A stretch of 64,000 nucleotides of DNA from Siphonodentalium dalli (GCA_032622095.1 CP136069.1:103942278-104006277); one strand, 5' to 3'; positions 36,505-49,034 are shown, counted from the stretch's first letter. Notes: generated from the letters alone by a model not told the origin. Made by a program: numbers and translations.

Positions 36505-36998
36505 TTATATAGGAACCATTTTATATAGGAGCCACTTGGTATAGGATCCATTTTATATAGGAACCGCTTTATATAGGGGCCATTTTATATGTGAGCTATT
36601 TTATATAGTAGCCACTTTATATAGGAGCCATTTTATATAAGAGCCACGTTATATATGAGCCATTTTAGATAGGAGCCATTTTATATATGAGCCATTTTAT
36701 ATAGGGGCCACTTTATATAGGAACCATTTTATATAGGAGCCATGTTATATAGGAGCCACTTTATATAGGAGCCACTTTATATAGGAGCCACTTTATATTG
36801 GAGCCACTTATGTGGTGTATATGAGCCACTTTATATAGGAGCCGAGCCACTTTATATAGGAGTCAATTATATAGGAGCAACTTTATATAGAAGCCACTTT
36901 ATATAAGAGCCTCTTTGTAGCCACTTTATATAGCAGCCACTTTCACTTTATATGGCCGCCACTTTATATAGGAGCCACTTTATATATGAGCCATTTTC
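36505..36998. repeat. 16-bp minisatellite, about 30 units
   Basis: The unit ttttatataggagcca, with variants (ggaacc, gagccg), repeats for about 490 bp with occasional 1-3 bp length changes. Confidence 0.95.
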
Positions 36999-38255
36999 TA
37001 AGGAGAGTGCTCAATATTCGGTCTTAGTAATTTTAGAATGTATAATACCATGTTATTATAAGATTAAGCGAAAGTAGGATGTCCTACACGTCCCATGGTC
37101 ACATTTCCGAGAGACGTATCAAGATAAATCAGTACATGTTATCCAAAATAGAAACCAGATTGGAAGCCATCTTTTCTCAAGTCTATGCAACTAGCCAGAG
37201 TTTTAACACTGATAAAGACAGAAGACATTTGAAGGAACAAACTAATATTCAAGAGTAATGAATATGGTGACAGTGGTGACATTTAGACAAGATATAACAA
37301 TTAGTCACCATTTCTATTCATTTGGTCACTATATTGGCAGCCATTTTGCATTTAATGGATACATTTTTGACGGATATGACTCCGTTTTACTTTATCTAAT
37401 AATTTACGTTTTTTCTACTGTTCAATGTCGGCTGCAAAATGTTTAATCTATATGAATGTATTATTGGGGGGGGGGCTCTAAAATGGAAATATTTCAAACT
37501 ATTTAAGCACATATGCATCAAAATTTTGCATTTTCGGCACTGGTTTTACGCATATATGGCTAATGACAAATATGATTGATTTAAACATACCTAGGTGGTC
37601 AAATATTGTGGGAAAAATATACGTTTTGGTAATTGTTTTAAATACTTTAAAAATCAGGAATTTTGGGGTGGGGGAAACATCACAAAACACCTCCATAAAT
37701 GGTTGAGAAATGCAAATTGAGACTTACTTCATGTTACATCATTGTCTTTGTGTCAGTGTTTGAATGCAAATGCATCGTCCTAGCCCTTCCTGTTTAGAAG
37801 TTACCACATATGTGTGAAACGAAAATTAAGAATGAAATATATTTTATCCGAAATAAACTTAACTGCTATTTGCTAAACTTATTGAACATACATTCTACAA
37901 CATAAAACTTATTGACATATATTTCCAAACATAATATGCTAATTTATATAAATGTTTTGTGAATTTAAATATTTTTGGTACATTTTGAAATTTAAAAAAA
38001 GATAAATCCCTATGCCCCAGCAACTCGCTGATCATCTCCAATTTGCTAATGCCCCAAGTGAGTAATAATTAAATAAGATATATATGGCTTCAGATATTCG
38101 GAACACTATAATACCGTCAACTTACAATATGATGTAGATTCCGTTTGCCGATGGTCATCACAGTGGCAAATGCAACTCAATTCCAAAACAATTTATGTAA
38201 TTCAATAACCCAAATGTAGTGCACCATGTGACTGGTGATCCAGACTGACCCATGA
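36999..38255. other. Intron, nothing recognised
   Basis: AT-rich sequence with a short poly-G run near 37466. No coding or terminal-repeat signal. Confidence 0.4.
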
Positions 38256-38870
38256 TTGCACCATCGGAAAACGAAAAAGATATTGGAATAAACATCAACC
38301 ACGCTGTATCGAAAGCCAATCGAATTATCGGCACAATAAGGAGATCGTTCTTATTCTTAGAGAAAGATATAATAGTGCCTCTTATTCGAACACTCATTAT
38401 ATACCTATACTGGAGAATGGCAACGGCGTAAGAAATACCAACATAACTTGATTGAACACTCAAAGGCAATTGAGAGCGTTCAAATGAGAGCCACCCGACT
38501 GGTACCAAACACTTGAAGCCTATTTCTTACATAGAAAGATTAATGGAACTGGATTCGTGCCTATGAAGTATCGCGCTAAGAGGGGACCTGGTCGAAACGT
38601 GCAAGATATCGCATGGAGCATACAACATAGACATGGAATACACTAGTCATACCAACAAACGATGAGCGCACGAGAGGACACACATACAAATTTCAGATAA
38701 ACAAATGCTCACAGGATGTGAGGCTCCACTCTTTTACACGGAGAGTGCTCAACATATGGAACAGACTTCAACACTTTGTCGTGGAGGCAGGGAATGTCAG
38801 TGATTTAAAAAATCTACTATATGCCCAGCTTTGGCATCTGCGCTATGACTATGATTTATTGATTAGCAAT
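38256..38870 (+). pseudogene. LINE polymerase C-terminal remnant
   Basis: Frames read EKDIGININHAVSKANRIIG, IRRSFLFLEKDIIVPLIRTL, VQMRATRLVPNT and, after frame changes, RLHSFTRRVLNIWNRLQHFV with GNVSDLKNLL. This is the conserved tail of jockey/CR1-type LINE polymerases. The catalytic palm is absent. The 89-codon frame at 38718-38987 is this tail, not a separate gene. Confidence 0.8.
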
Positions 38871-39217
38871 CGAAAATATAAATTTATATGCATTTCAAAG
38901 CTGGAGAAAGGTCAGAGCTACTTACGCCATATAAATATGAAATGGTGTGATATGATATATGTATTTTTTATAAATAGAAATGTTTGAAAGATCAAAATGT
39001 GGGCAAAGCGTACAAAGGGACCGCCGCTGAATAAAGGTAGTCTGCCTAAAATAAAAATTTGCGCAAGCGCATAAAGGGGCTGCAGGAGCCGCAGACCACC
39101 CCGATGCTGAATACAGGCTCCAAATTGAGCTTGTTTCAGTTAGTAATATAGAAAGTTGTCCGCCAAACTTAATTGAGGTGCATCTATAACTAACAGGATA
39201 CGAGGCTGTCGACTTAC

Positions 39218-39314
39218 ATTGAGATCCATCGTAAAACACCGAAAATGTGTTGATTGCTATGGTAACAGCATAGAATATCGGAAGCAGTTTTAATCCAGAT
39301 TCCAGCTGGTTGTC
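39218..39314 (-). CDS. slc20a: SLC20/PiT phosphate transporter, third visible exon
   Basis: A 97-bp exon between acceptor tttacag and donor gtaagt, entering in phase 0 and leaving in phase 1. It encodes DNQLESGLKL followed by the helix LPIFYAVTIAINTFSVFY and DGSQ. PiT family members have a comparable segment (a short loop, then a helix with a PxFYA-type start, then an extracellular turn leading into LLGFD). It joins the exon at 54472-54557 in phase 0 after LEK. The one spare base T joins TG of the next exon to give leucine. Its exact length and frame agreement make a chance match very unlikely. Confidence 0.94.
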
Positions 39315-39770
39315 CTGTAAAGCATTAAATACAATGTGTGAGTAGGTTGTGATCAAGATACATGTGCAGTGGCGTAGGAGGTATATCAATATGCACATGG
39401 AATCGATTAAGCGTGTATTAAATAGATCGCACTCATCATCCAACAGCCATGATGCCAGGCAATTTTAGAATTCTTCCCTCATTAAGATTCCCCCCAATCG
39501 AACAGTACACTAGAGAACACAAATCAGGCGTATTAGTCCGGCTGTCAAGTCACAAATGCTTGTTTTCGCGTATACAGTTTTTTTCTCAGTGGATTCTGGT
39601 GATACCATTCTGAAGAATCCACCAGTTGACTAGCTAGCGGGCAGCACTGAGGAATTTGAGAAATGGGGGTAAATCAAAATGGCAGACAAAATGGCCATCC
39701 ATGCCACAATTTGATCGCTTCTACTGGAAACGAAGCAGACAAGCATATCACTGGAACAATGATTATGTTC

Positions 39771-40030
39771 TTTTTTTGTTTAAACATATTTTATTGTAAT
39801 ATAATATTACAAGAGGGATCGGGGCACAAGTTTTAACAACTTAAATCCGCCCTTTCCCATTAACATTTTAACAAATACAACGTAGATGACGAACATAACA
39901 TATATACAGGATGATGTATGGTGTGGTTGTGTTTGCTGTCAGTCCTATCCTGCTTTTGAAATTTCATCTGAGGTAGTCAACATTTGTAACGCAAAGGAGG
40001 ATCTCGCCTATATTTGATAGCGGAGGGGGC
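39771..40030 (-). other. LINE 3' UTR with AATAAA and A tail
   Basis: Downstream of the polymerase stop codon the minus strand holds AATAAA (39795-39790) and a short A-rich tail ending about 39771. This is where the retrotransposon transcript would have been polyadenylated. Confidence 0.75.
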
Positions 40031-42460
40031 CTAATTAAAGCGTTTCGTTGATGAAATGTATGAATAAACAAAATGGAAAAGAATTTCATTGCGTCGATTC
40101 GATTCTGATGATATCCCTGTGAGTAAGGAGGAAATATTAGATATTATAAATTGGTGGGCTGCAATATTATTGAAGAGTTCGCATCTTTCGGTAGCATACA
40201 GGGGGCACTCAAAGAAATAATGAAAGGCATCTTCGACTTCGTATCCACATGTGCATTTAGAGGTATCAGAGATAAAATTGTTGTACATATCTGATTTTAA
40301 TTCACTACAATAGTTGCGAATTATGCAGTGTAAAATGCTTAGTTTTCTTGGACCATTAATAAAGAATTGGGGAGGTTTCGTGGGCGGGTCAATTAATTTC
40401 AAATTCATCTTAAATTCAGGAAGAGTACTTACATTTGTAATAGGCTTTGGTAGTTTATTCCAAGATAACATACTTTTAGGTAGATAAGAGTTTCTGAAAT
40501 GTTCTGTATGCGAACGGTATGAATAGAATTTGTCAGGTTCGCGCATATCATATCGATTACTGGCAACTTGTCTTGATCGGGGTGGCAACATGAGCGTGAG
40601 GTAATTGGGGACTTGGTTGTTTATTATTTTAAACATGGTGTGCAACTCGTGGAGTTCTCGTCGAATTTCAAGCCTTGACCATCCTACTTCGTCAAACAAG
40701 TGATTTATATCTACGGAACGCGTTAATCCTGTTACTATTCTTGCAGCATCCTTGTGTATGTCATCGAACTTTTTTAATAAGTAATCTGTTGCTGTGCCCC
40801 ACACTACATCGGCATAGTCTATAATTGGTAATATATATGCTATGTATATTTTTTCAAGCGACTTTCGGTCTAGGTCGTACTTCAGTCTTCTTAATTGTGA
40901 GAGACGCGATGTTGCTTTGTTTGCTATTGTATTTATATGAGTGTTCCAGTTTAGATTCGATTGTATTTCAAGTCCAAGATGTTTGTGTGAGTTTGTAAAT
41001 AATACATTTTCTTGTTCCAATTTTAAATTCGGGGTCACGTTGTTGTTTGTAAGGGAAAAGGAAATTGCCCTAGTTTTCGTTGGGTTAAATTTAACTAGCC
41101 ATCTATTTGCCCAGTCTGCGACTCTTTCAAGGTCATCGTTCATGTTCTTGGTTAGGATATCGATGTCATAATGGGTAGTTATAAAGCAAGTATCGTCCGC
41201 GTACATTCTTGTGGTTGCATTAATGTGATCAGGGAGGTCGTTTATGTAAACTAAAAATAGGAAAGGGCCAATAATTGAGCCTTGAGGGACACCCGCTGTG
41301 ATAACTTCAAAATTTGAGAAGGAGTTGTTCACTAAGACCCTTTGTTTGCGATTGAACAGATAATCTTTTAGCCATTCTAAGAGATTTCCAGAGACTCCAT
41401 CTTGTTCCAATTTATATAGCAGCCCCCTGTGCCATACTCTCTCGAATGCCTTTGATATATCAAAAAATACTGCACATGTGTAGAGGCTGTTGTCGAGACT
41501 ATGGCACAGGTTGTGATATAGTTCTATTAACTGGTATGTTGTACTATGGCCAGGGAGGAAGCCAGACTGGTGATTATATAACAAATTATTTTCCGTGAAG
41601 TATGTCATAATATGTTGTATGACCACTTTTTCGAATATTTTGCCTAATGTCGGAAGGAGAGATATTGGACGGTAATTTGCGGAATCGGCTGGGTCGCCTT
41701 TTTTGAAAATAGGGATGACGTTTGCCTTTTTCCAGGTCATTGGAAACTTACCAAGATCCAATGATTTTTTATAAATTATTAATAGGGGGATTGCGATATT
41801 TTCGGCAGTACTATGCAACATTTTTGGGCTGATGCTATCGTGGCCATACGCCTTATCTAAATTTAATGATTTTATAGCGCACACGATACTTTGATATGTG
41901 ATTGGGATTTCGGATAGTATGTTATTGGATCTACGAGGGAAATAAGGGAGATTTTTGGCATCGTCTTGTATAGTGGCATTAGAAATGAATCTTGCGTTGA
42001 GACACCTAGCTTTTTCGTAATCATCGGTTGCATATGATTTCCCTTCCATTGATACGTCGCCATTGGGGCTATACAGAGGTGGGGTATTCGTAGATTTCTT
42101 TTTGTTAAGTAGATAGTTCATAATATGCCAGAAATCGCGGGGAGTGGGGGTTTCATTTATTTTCTCCTCAAGTTTAGTTTCGAATTGCGATTTTGCATAC
42201 TTTTTCATGTTGTTAACTTTATTTCTAACATCCTTGTATTTTCTCCAAGTGTGCTCTGAATTTCGTTTGAGTGCTATTGATCTGAGTCTATCGCGACGTC
42301 GTATTTCTCTCCCTATGTCGGAATTAAACCAGAATTTGTCCTTTGTCCTTATCGTCACTGTCATTTTGGGGATTGATTGTTCCATTATTTTAATAAATCT
42401 CTCGGTAAATAAGCTTACTGCATCGTTTATGTCATTTACTGGTTGCAGCAATTCATGCAT
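40031..42460 (-). pseudogene. LINE reverse transcriptase, long intact frame
   Basis: The 809-codon frame is the polymerase part of a CR1/jockey-superfamily LINE. Approximate residues: linker with NYRPISLLPTLGKIFEKV (262-279), FFDISKAFERVWHRG (331-345), GVPQGSIIGPFLFLVYINDL (390-409), the catalytic YADDTCF (420-426), a thumb region, and a C-terminal Cys/His pattern CTCGYEVEDAFHYFFECPLY near 745. It is uninterrupted to its stop, which suggests recent insertion. The upstream endonuclease reads into it but is one frame off at about 42455. Confidence 0.93.
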
Positions 42461-43320
42461 TTGCTCTCATTTATTAAGATATTCGCTTTTTGAAAATCTG
42501 CATTTTTATAGTTCCAGATAGTTCTTGTGAAAGAGGTCGCATGCAATTGATCATATGAAATTGTCGCGTAAACAGCGTAATGATCAGACAATTCAAGATT
42601 TAGAACGTCAGCGTCCCAGACACTCAAGTTGTTACTCACGATTATAGGATCGAGTAGGGTGCTGGTTCTAGTAGTAACTCTAGTTGGGGCTTTTAGTACG
42701 TCCTTAAGTGTATAGAAATCAATAATATTTTTGAGTTTGGAAGTGGGGCATAGTAGATTGGAGTTAAAATCTCCAAGTAGAATTATATTTTGGGAGACAT
42801 CTAGTGCCTGAGATATGGACAAATCTAGCAGATCCCAATAGTTCGATCGGCAATATTGATCTGATCGATACGATAAGCATAGCAAAATATGTTGTGATTT
42901 TGAGACAATGTCAAACCATAGCATTGAAGAAGTATCGGTTTCTAAATCGTTTCTCCTTTTGAAGACCAGATGAGAGGAGAAGTATACACATAGTCAACCG
43001 CCGTAGGAATCTCGATCAAGTCGGATAGGGGGACTGAAATTATCAATCTCTAGTCTATCGGAGGGGTAAGAGGGGTCAAGGTGAGTTTCGGTGAAACATA
43101 GGATATCGAAGTCATTTATCATATCGGCTATCTTTTTCAGTTTATGTCTTATGCTCCGTACATTATAATGGAATACTGTTAATGTGTTGCCTTCGTGTAC
43201 AGTTTTATGGCTTGGGCTGGGCCCTGGGTTGCTGTGTACCGATCCGGAGCATAACAAAAGCATTGATATGACCAGAAGAATTAGAGGGAGATTTATTCTT
43301 AATCCTTGCGGTAACTTAAT
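42436..43320 (-). pseudogene. LINE AP-like endonuclease with one stop and one frameshift
   Basis: N-terminal part of the same LINE. It reads CSGSVHSNPGPSPSH (a leader seen in CR1/L2-type elements), FHYNVRSIRHKLKKI, DILCFTETHLDPSYP, then a TGA at about 42996 where the family has glycine. It continues in frame with VYFSSHLVFKRR, ILLGDFNSNLL and LELSDHYAVYA. The GDFN and SDHY-type motifs are endonuclease signatures. A one-base shift near 42455 separates it from the polymerase. With just these two lesions it is the best-preserved element in the window. Confidence 0.9.
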
Positions 43321-43900
43321 GGTGAGTGGCGAGTAGAAAGCCTCCCTGAATTGAATACGCCAGTCGCGATGCGGTGCTGCAGTGGCGATATTCCCATTTA
43401 GGTTGGAAAAAGGAACAGTTTCGGCGGCACCGGAGCGAGACTGGCGTACATTGGATACAAATATTTAAATATGTCGTGTTGGAGCGGATAGGAGGATGAC
43501 AGCGCAAAGTGGAAAATGTGATTGTCGGATATCAGTATCGGCCTATTGTTGATAGAAAACATGATGAAAACATGAACAAACATGAGAGTAATAACTGTAA
43601 ATAATAATGGTGTGAAATATGAGGTGAAGATGTATCAATATTATGTTCTTATGATCTCGTTGTGTTATTTCAACCGAGTTGGTGATGACGGTATTTCAGT
43701 AAGCCTTGTCTATTACAAGTAATTTTTACAGGCTGAACTGGGGTGGAGGTAGGTCAAATGGTGATCCCTGCCTGTATTTCGGTATTCCATGTCGATTACA
43801 AGTAATTTGCAACAACTACATCTGACTATTTTTATTACAATTGAGTTAAACTGCGTTTTGGAGAATCTGCTGAACCGTACCCGATGTATTGCTGAATGGG
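43321..43900. repeat. Probable LINE 5' UTR with a diverged duplication
   Basis: Upstream of the endonuclease frame, a stretch with ttacaagtaatttt... occurs twice (about 43705 and 43797) beside ctgtatttcggtattcc-like sequence. No coding evidence. Two short minus-strand frames are not conserved. Confidence 0.4.
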
Positions 43901-43979
43901 ATTTGAACTGCTGAACTGTGGTTCTATAGGCTAAATATGACTAATGACTCTTGAGTAGAAGGCGTTTTAAGAATGACCA

Positions 43980-44068
43980 TGAGGGAAGAGTTATGTCCCT
44001 GTTCTAACCCCTATTTGACATGGTGACCCTATTTGAACAAATCTGAATCCCAGTCACATAAGGACCCC
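43980..44068. repeat. Fragment of the 16.3-18.2 kb family core
   Basis: gttatgtccctgttctaacc and tgacatggtgaccctatttg then aacaaatctgaatcccagtc match the core units of the family F element. Confidence 0.7.
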
Positions 44069-44264
44069 CCACGTGGGGGCAGATATTCCAAATCGACTGG
44101 CGGAATTCGGTGTTCTCTCAGCAAAAGATAAAATCGAAGCTATTATGGCGTATCCCATATACCGAGTAATGTTACTCAAATCGCACCACCAATGGTTAAC
44201 CCCGAAATTTGGAGCATAATTCGATATATCGGATGGCTTCACTTTTTGATATTTTAGCCAAAAT

Positions 44265-44514
44265 AACGAGAGGTCGATCACGATCGGCAGATGTTTAACC
44301 CATACCTTGGCGATAGTGATTAGCTATTTTCAGCTAGGAATCTAAAATCCATAACATTCAATCAAACCCAGATATTCAAAATTTGGTTCCGATCAAATAA
44401 AAAAATGTTTGAGTTATCGCACCATGTGTAAAGTGTCTACCAGACGGACGACGAGTGGTCAATCCGGACATCGACAATATGTGTACCATACTATGGTATG
44501 GGTACACATAAAAA
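44265..44514. mobile_element. Family X (HINE-like) element, compact 250-bp copy
   Basis: It has both ends within 250 bp: aacgagaggtcgatcacg with its palindrome and gtttaacccatacc at the left; gacgacgagtggtcaatccg and accatactatggtatgggta at the right. It retains one partial core and only two or three gacg units, making it the simplest reference for the family's ends. Confidence 0.8.
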
Positions 44515-44929
44515 TAAATTAATCAATCAATAGGGGCAAAGAGTGTGTCAAAATAAACCAATATAAAATGAGACATATCAGATGGAAGTATCAGGAATGT
44601 TGAGAAGTGTTATTTTTTAACTACAGAAATCCATGCAAGTGACTGAGGAGAAACCTGGATATATAATAGAAAATGATTAATGGAACATCCATACAAATGA
44701 ACAATAGACTATTCCAATTAAAACTTTTAGAACTGAATGGGAGAGTCCACTGAATCAAGAATGGGTTACAGCTTCACTGCTATGTGGTATATATGTGGCT
44801 AAAAATAACTCTAAATAAATAAGACAACATTATCGCTGTTCTCTCTATTGCAGTTAAATTAAGCTTGTATTACTGCCATTAATAGTAAGCTACTTGGGTG
44901 ATTATCAAATCTGTTCAATTCTTAGCTGA

Positions 44930-45459
44930 AAACGGGCCATAACTATGCTATAACAAATTGGATCTAACCCATATTCAAACTCACATACCAAATTTGGTTC
45001 CTATCAGATGAAAAATTGTTGATTTATCGAAGCATGTGTGAATTCTATGTCAAAGGGCCACAACTCATTTAAAAAATATCAGATCAAATCCATATTCGAA
45101 TTCGATCTGTATTTTGGACTGAGAAATTCATATACCAAATTTGGTTCCAATCAGATAAAAAATGTTTGAGTTATGGCAGAATGCGTGAATTCTAAGTCTA
45201 AAAAGGGCCATAACTCTGTTAAAAAAAACTCGGATCAAACCATATTTGAGCTCGATCTGTGTTTTGGTCTGAGAAACCCATATACAAAATTGGTTCCGAT
45301 CGGATAGAAAATGTTTGAGTTATCGCATTATGTGTAAATTGTCTACGGACAGATGGACAGACAGACGGACAGACGGACAGGCAGACAGACAAACTACGCG
45401 TGGTCAATCCGAACGTCGACACTATGTGTACCATACTATGGTATGGGTGCACATAAAAA
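44930..45459. mobile_element. Family X (HINE-like) element, right part with three cores
   Basis: Three units of about 140 bp (gggccataactctgtt, ggatcaaacc, caaatttggttcc) lead into (gaca/gacg)n at 45350-45390 and the family's right end with accatactatggtatgggt. The canonical left end was not found; similarity fades left of 44930. Confidence 0.75.
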
Positions 45460-45640
45460 CTGGAAGTCTGTCAGAAAATCAGATCAAACAGACGTTGATT
45501 GACCAGGTGTGAATGAATATTTATGAATATTTTATTTGTGCAATAAATCATGTCAATATACAAATAATAACAAATAACATATAAATTATTATTGCACAGG
45601 GGGCGACATGGCCAATATAGGCCCTATTAATTCGCTTGTT

Positions 45641-46222
45641 CTAGTGCAATCGTGTTATCATCGAAGCAAGAATTAAGCCGGAGAAGGGTAGGGATATGCA
45701 TCTATCTTGTAGGAATCTTATCTTATCATCTTTGGTGTCAGCATCTTTGTTTAGATTGGTAATTTTCGTATCATATTCATCCATTTTCAGTTTTATGTCA
45801 TGCATCTCACCTACAAACTCATCTCTCACATCTTTTATTTTTTTGTCACAGTCAGATTTTACTCCTTGGATTTCCAAATCTAGGTCTACTTTCTTAACCA
45901 ATGGTTCTAAACTTGTTGCTAAATCATCCTTTGTTACCACATTTGAGAGTTTCATGTTGATTTCGGAAAGGATGGTTTCGATTGATTTACCTTTTGTGTC
46001 ATGTTGTTTTGGTTTGTCCTGACCGAATTTCAAGGTGGTTTGATTTGTGCCCTGAGCCTGAGTTTTTTGCTTCTTCGTGCTCGGTAAAGTTGGTGGTTGT
46101 TTTAGCTTATTAACTTTAGGAACATCACCGGTCATACTTTCGTCTGCACTTGACGTGGAGCTCATTGTGGTACTACGCTTGTTGTCTTTTTTTGACATTT
46201 TCGATACCAAGAAATTGGGCAA
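45641..46222 (-). pseudogene. LINE ORF1-like protein, 5' part
   Basis: From a methionine at about 46198 the frame encodes a Ser/Thr- and Lys-rich N terminus (MSKKDNKRSTTMSS), a basic segment with QTTLKFGQDKPK, and a long charged heptad-like region (VTKDDLATSLEPLVKKVDLD onward) that looks like a coiled coil. This is the plan of L1/Tx1-type ORF1 proteins, which bind element RNA as trimers. The frame ends abruptly after the coiled coil, with no RRM-like domain, so it is truncated. It lies head-to-head with the DIRS remnant. Assignment rests on architecture, not on a conserved domain. Confidence 0.6.
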
Positions 46223-46249
46223 TTTATATATCAGTCCTCCGTGGGTAAA

Positions 46250-48400
46250 ATTACAATTTACTAACTTGAGTCGATGGCTACAATCTCGACGTTATCACGC
46301 TCTGATGTCCGATGTATTGCTGATCATTACAATGCCGATTTTGTCGATTGAATCACACTCTGATCGTCATAAGTTGATTTTCCCCGACACAAGATCGAAA
46401 AGTTTACCTATCGGGCCGTCATATCACGTTAATAACGGACCATGGTTTGTTCGAAATGTCCATGTTGAGACGCCAAAGTCTTCGACCGATCTTAAAGACC
46501 AACTTTCGCAGTTTAATTACTGCTACATCACCCACCACCTCACTGTTGTTCGGGATGATATTTGCAAACGGTTTAAAGATTTGGCAGATTATCGGTCGAC
46601 TGCCGCGACGATATCGCTGGACAGAGGCCAAAATTTTCCACGACAGTCTTTTTTGGATCGTCCTCCAAGACGCAGAGCACCGGATTTGGGTTGGCAGCCA
46701 AATCGATCCTTTCGAGGAAGAAGAATGCGTCGGTTTCGCAGACCACAGAATGCAACCTCCGGCGCTGCGCCGGGCAATCGCTTCTACGAGCCAGACGTGG
46801 ATCGAGGAGACCACCCATCGTGATCAAGGGTCCACTCGAAGAGTAGAGGTATTAAGTTTCTCCTCTTTAATACTTTCTGCTTCAGTTCCTACCGCTGGCA
46901 TTATTTCTAGGCCAGACGTTTCCAAACGATTACATGAATGGGTAAAGTTAACATCGGACAGTACCATTCTGGGAATAGTTTCCAGCTATAAAATTACCTT
47001 CACGAAAAGACCTTTCCAAAGACATGTTCCAAGTCCAATTATGTTTAATGATACGGAACACGCTATCATCGAGGCCGAACTCCTCAAAATTTGGCAAAAG
47101 GGCATTATTGGACGCTCTGATCATTCAGAAGGTGAAATAATTTCTACAATATTCACCAGACCCAAAACAGATGGAGGTGCTCGATTGATCATAAATTTGC
47201 ATGATCTTAACAAAGTGGTTGCATATGAACATTTCAAACTGGAAACTATTGAACTGGTACTTCAGTCCATTCATCGTAATGATTTCATGACATCTATTGA
47301 TCTTCAAGATGCTTATTTTAGTAAAATTTGAAACCAGATTTTCGAAAATATTTTCGTTTTTGGTGGCTTGAGTCTGGAGATTCGATATTCTTACAATATC
47401 GCGCCCTTCCATTTTGTGTTGTCATCGGGGCCACAAATCTTCACCAAGCTCATGGAACCGTTTTTTGCATTTTTTCGTCAGAACGGAATCAAATGTTACT
47501 TTATCGTGTCATTCTCAGGCTGATGTTTGTGATCGCAATATGGCTACAATGATCTCCAAGTTTGCATCTCTTGGGTTTATCATGTCATTAACCGCAAAAA
47601 ATCTCATTTGACCCCAAAGCAACAACTGACTTATTTCCAAATTGATACAGTTTGTTTCAAGGTTTTTCTCCCAGAAGACAAGATTTTGAAAATTATCAAC
47701 TTCGCTTCCAAACTTCTGACACAGACAAGTCTTTCCTTACGAACATGTGCCTCTTTTATCGGTTTACTGGTTTCATCTTCCCGAGCGGTAAATCTTGGGG
47801 TCTTTTCCTTGCCGATATTTAGAATTTTAGATCATGTGATCTAATCCAACCAAAATTTTGACTCTAAATTCAATCTCTCTGCTCTAGCCAAACTTGACAT
47901 TGAGTGGTGGAAGACTAATCTTCGTTCTCATAATGGACGTCCTATCCTACTTAAACAAATTTCAACATACCTTGAGACAGATACAAGTTGTTTAGGTTAT
48001 GTCGGGATCTATGCAGGGAGATCTCATTCTGTCCAACGGAATTGGCATATAATTCTGCTAGAACTTTAATATGGCAGTCAAAATTTGTCTGAAAACACTG
48101 TTCCCATTGTTCAAATGGCATACATTAACAACCAATGAGGACACTCACTGCATCTAAACGAGATTTGCACTCAACATGTTATTTTGAGCAGTTTCCATTT
48201 TGGCCCACTCAAACGTGGTTCCCGCAACTCGTGACAATGTTGGTCGCAACACCATTAATGCTACCGCATGTTCCGGATCTCCTAATTTGCCATCAAGGCG
48301 GGCGATAGTGGGATTCCCACAGGCTACGGAACATCAAACTGATCGCGGAAATCATTTTGGCCTCGTGGAGAAAATCCACAAACAAACACTATGGTTTTGA
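46250..48400 (+). pseudogene. DIRS/Ngaro-type retroelement, RT-RNase H remnant
   Basis: Plus-strand segments in shifting frames read RLHEWVKLTSD, KRPFQRHVPSPI, IIEAELLKIWQKGIIGRSD, FTRPKTDGGARLIINLHDLN, HFKLETIELVLQSI and SIDLQDAYFSKI (46900-47331). Next come PDFRKYFRFWW, LLTQTSLSLRTCASFIGLLV and the RNase H-like stretch near 47880-48060 with YVGIYAGRSHSVQ. The order and wording match DIRS-order polymerases (the DLxDAYF motif is palm motif A). Stops and frameshifts occur about every 300 bp. An Arg-rich frame at 46600-46820 may be the end of its ORF1. No tyrosine recombinase or terminal repeats were found. Confidence 0.8.
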
Positions 48401-48409
48401 CTGGCGGTA

Positions 48410-48536
48410 TATTGGGCCAGGGGCGCCGGAAGGAATTTATATTGCCCCGACCATATAATTGCTCGATACACATACAGGTGGCCGAAGGCCACCATGGTCT
48501 GTCGAAGGCAGACCCGGGGAGAGCTCGAGAGGGGTG
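48410..48536. repeat. 127-bp direct repeat, copy 1
   Basis: Identical by eye to 49035-49161. It contains gccaggggcgccggaagg, attgccccgaccatataatt, and the palindrome ggtggccgaaggccacc. Confidence 0.9.
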
Positions 48537-48784
48537 TCCCCTGTCGAAGGTGGGGGTCCTGGTGTACCCCCCCCCCCATTATTTTTTTGGACTTTAAGGC
48601 CAAATGGAGCGCATTTCCTTGGTTTAAAATAAACTTAATGGGCTTTATTTATGTCATTTATATGGCTACACAAAGAGGTGGATTATACTAATTGCACACA
48701 TCTGCTACTGAAGTGTGCCAACACTTTATCAGGGACTCATGCATGGTCCCAGATGGACAATAAACACCATCTCATAATTACACA

Positions 48785-48905
48785 TGAGATCAGGGGGTGG
48801 TCGGAAAAAATTTCCAGGCACGTATGATGGGGTGGGTGTGTGTCTCTTGTGTCCAAAAAACAGTTTTTTCCATATGCCAATTTTTTTTTCCATTCTTATT
48901 TTGAT
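48785..48905. repeat. Copy of poly-G-tipped repeat family
   Basis: cagggggtggtcggaaaaaa then ttccaggcacgtatgatg match the tip at 9376 and the inverted one at 50240. Confidence 0.6.
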
Positions 48906-49034
48906 GTGTTTTGAACAGAAAAAGTGAGTGTGGTACAAGTGTACTGAATTAAAAAAACAAAAGCTACAAGTGTACTATAAGTGTATACCTGAACTACACT
49001 TACAGTGAAAGTGTACACTTAGAAAATATAAGGG

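Noticed and set aside
46419-46827. Minus-strand frames opposite the DIRS remnant
   Set aside because: Shadows of the Arg-rich plus-strand sequence; the plus strand continues into recognisable polymerase.
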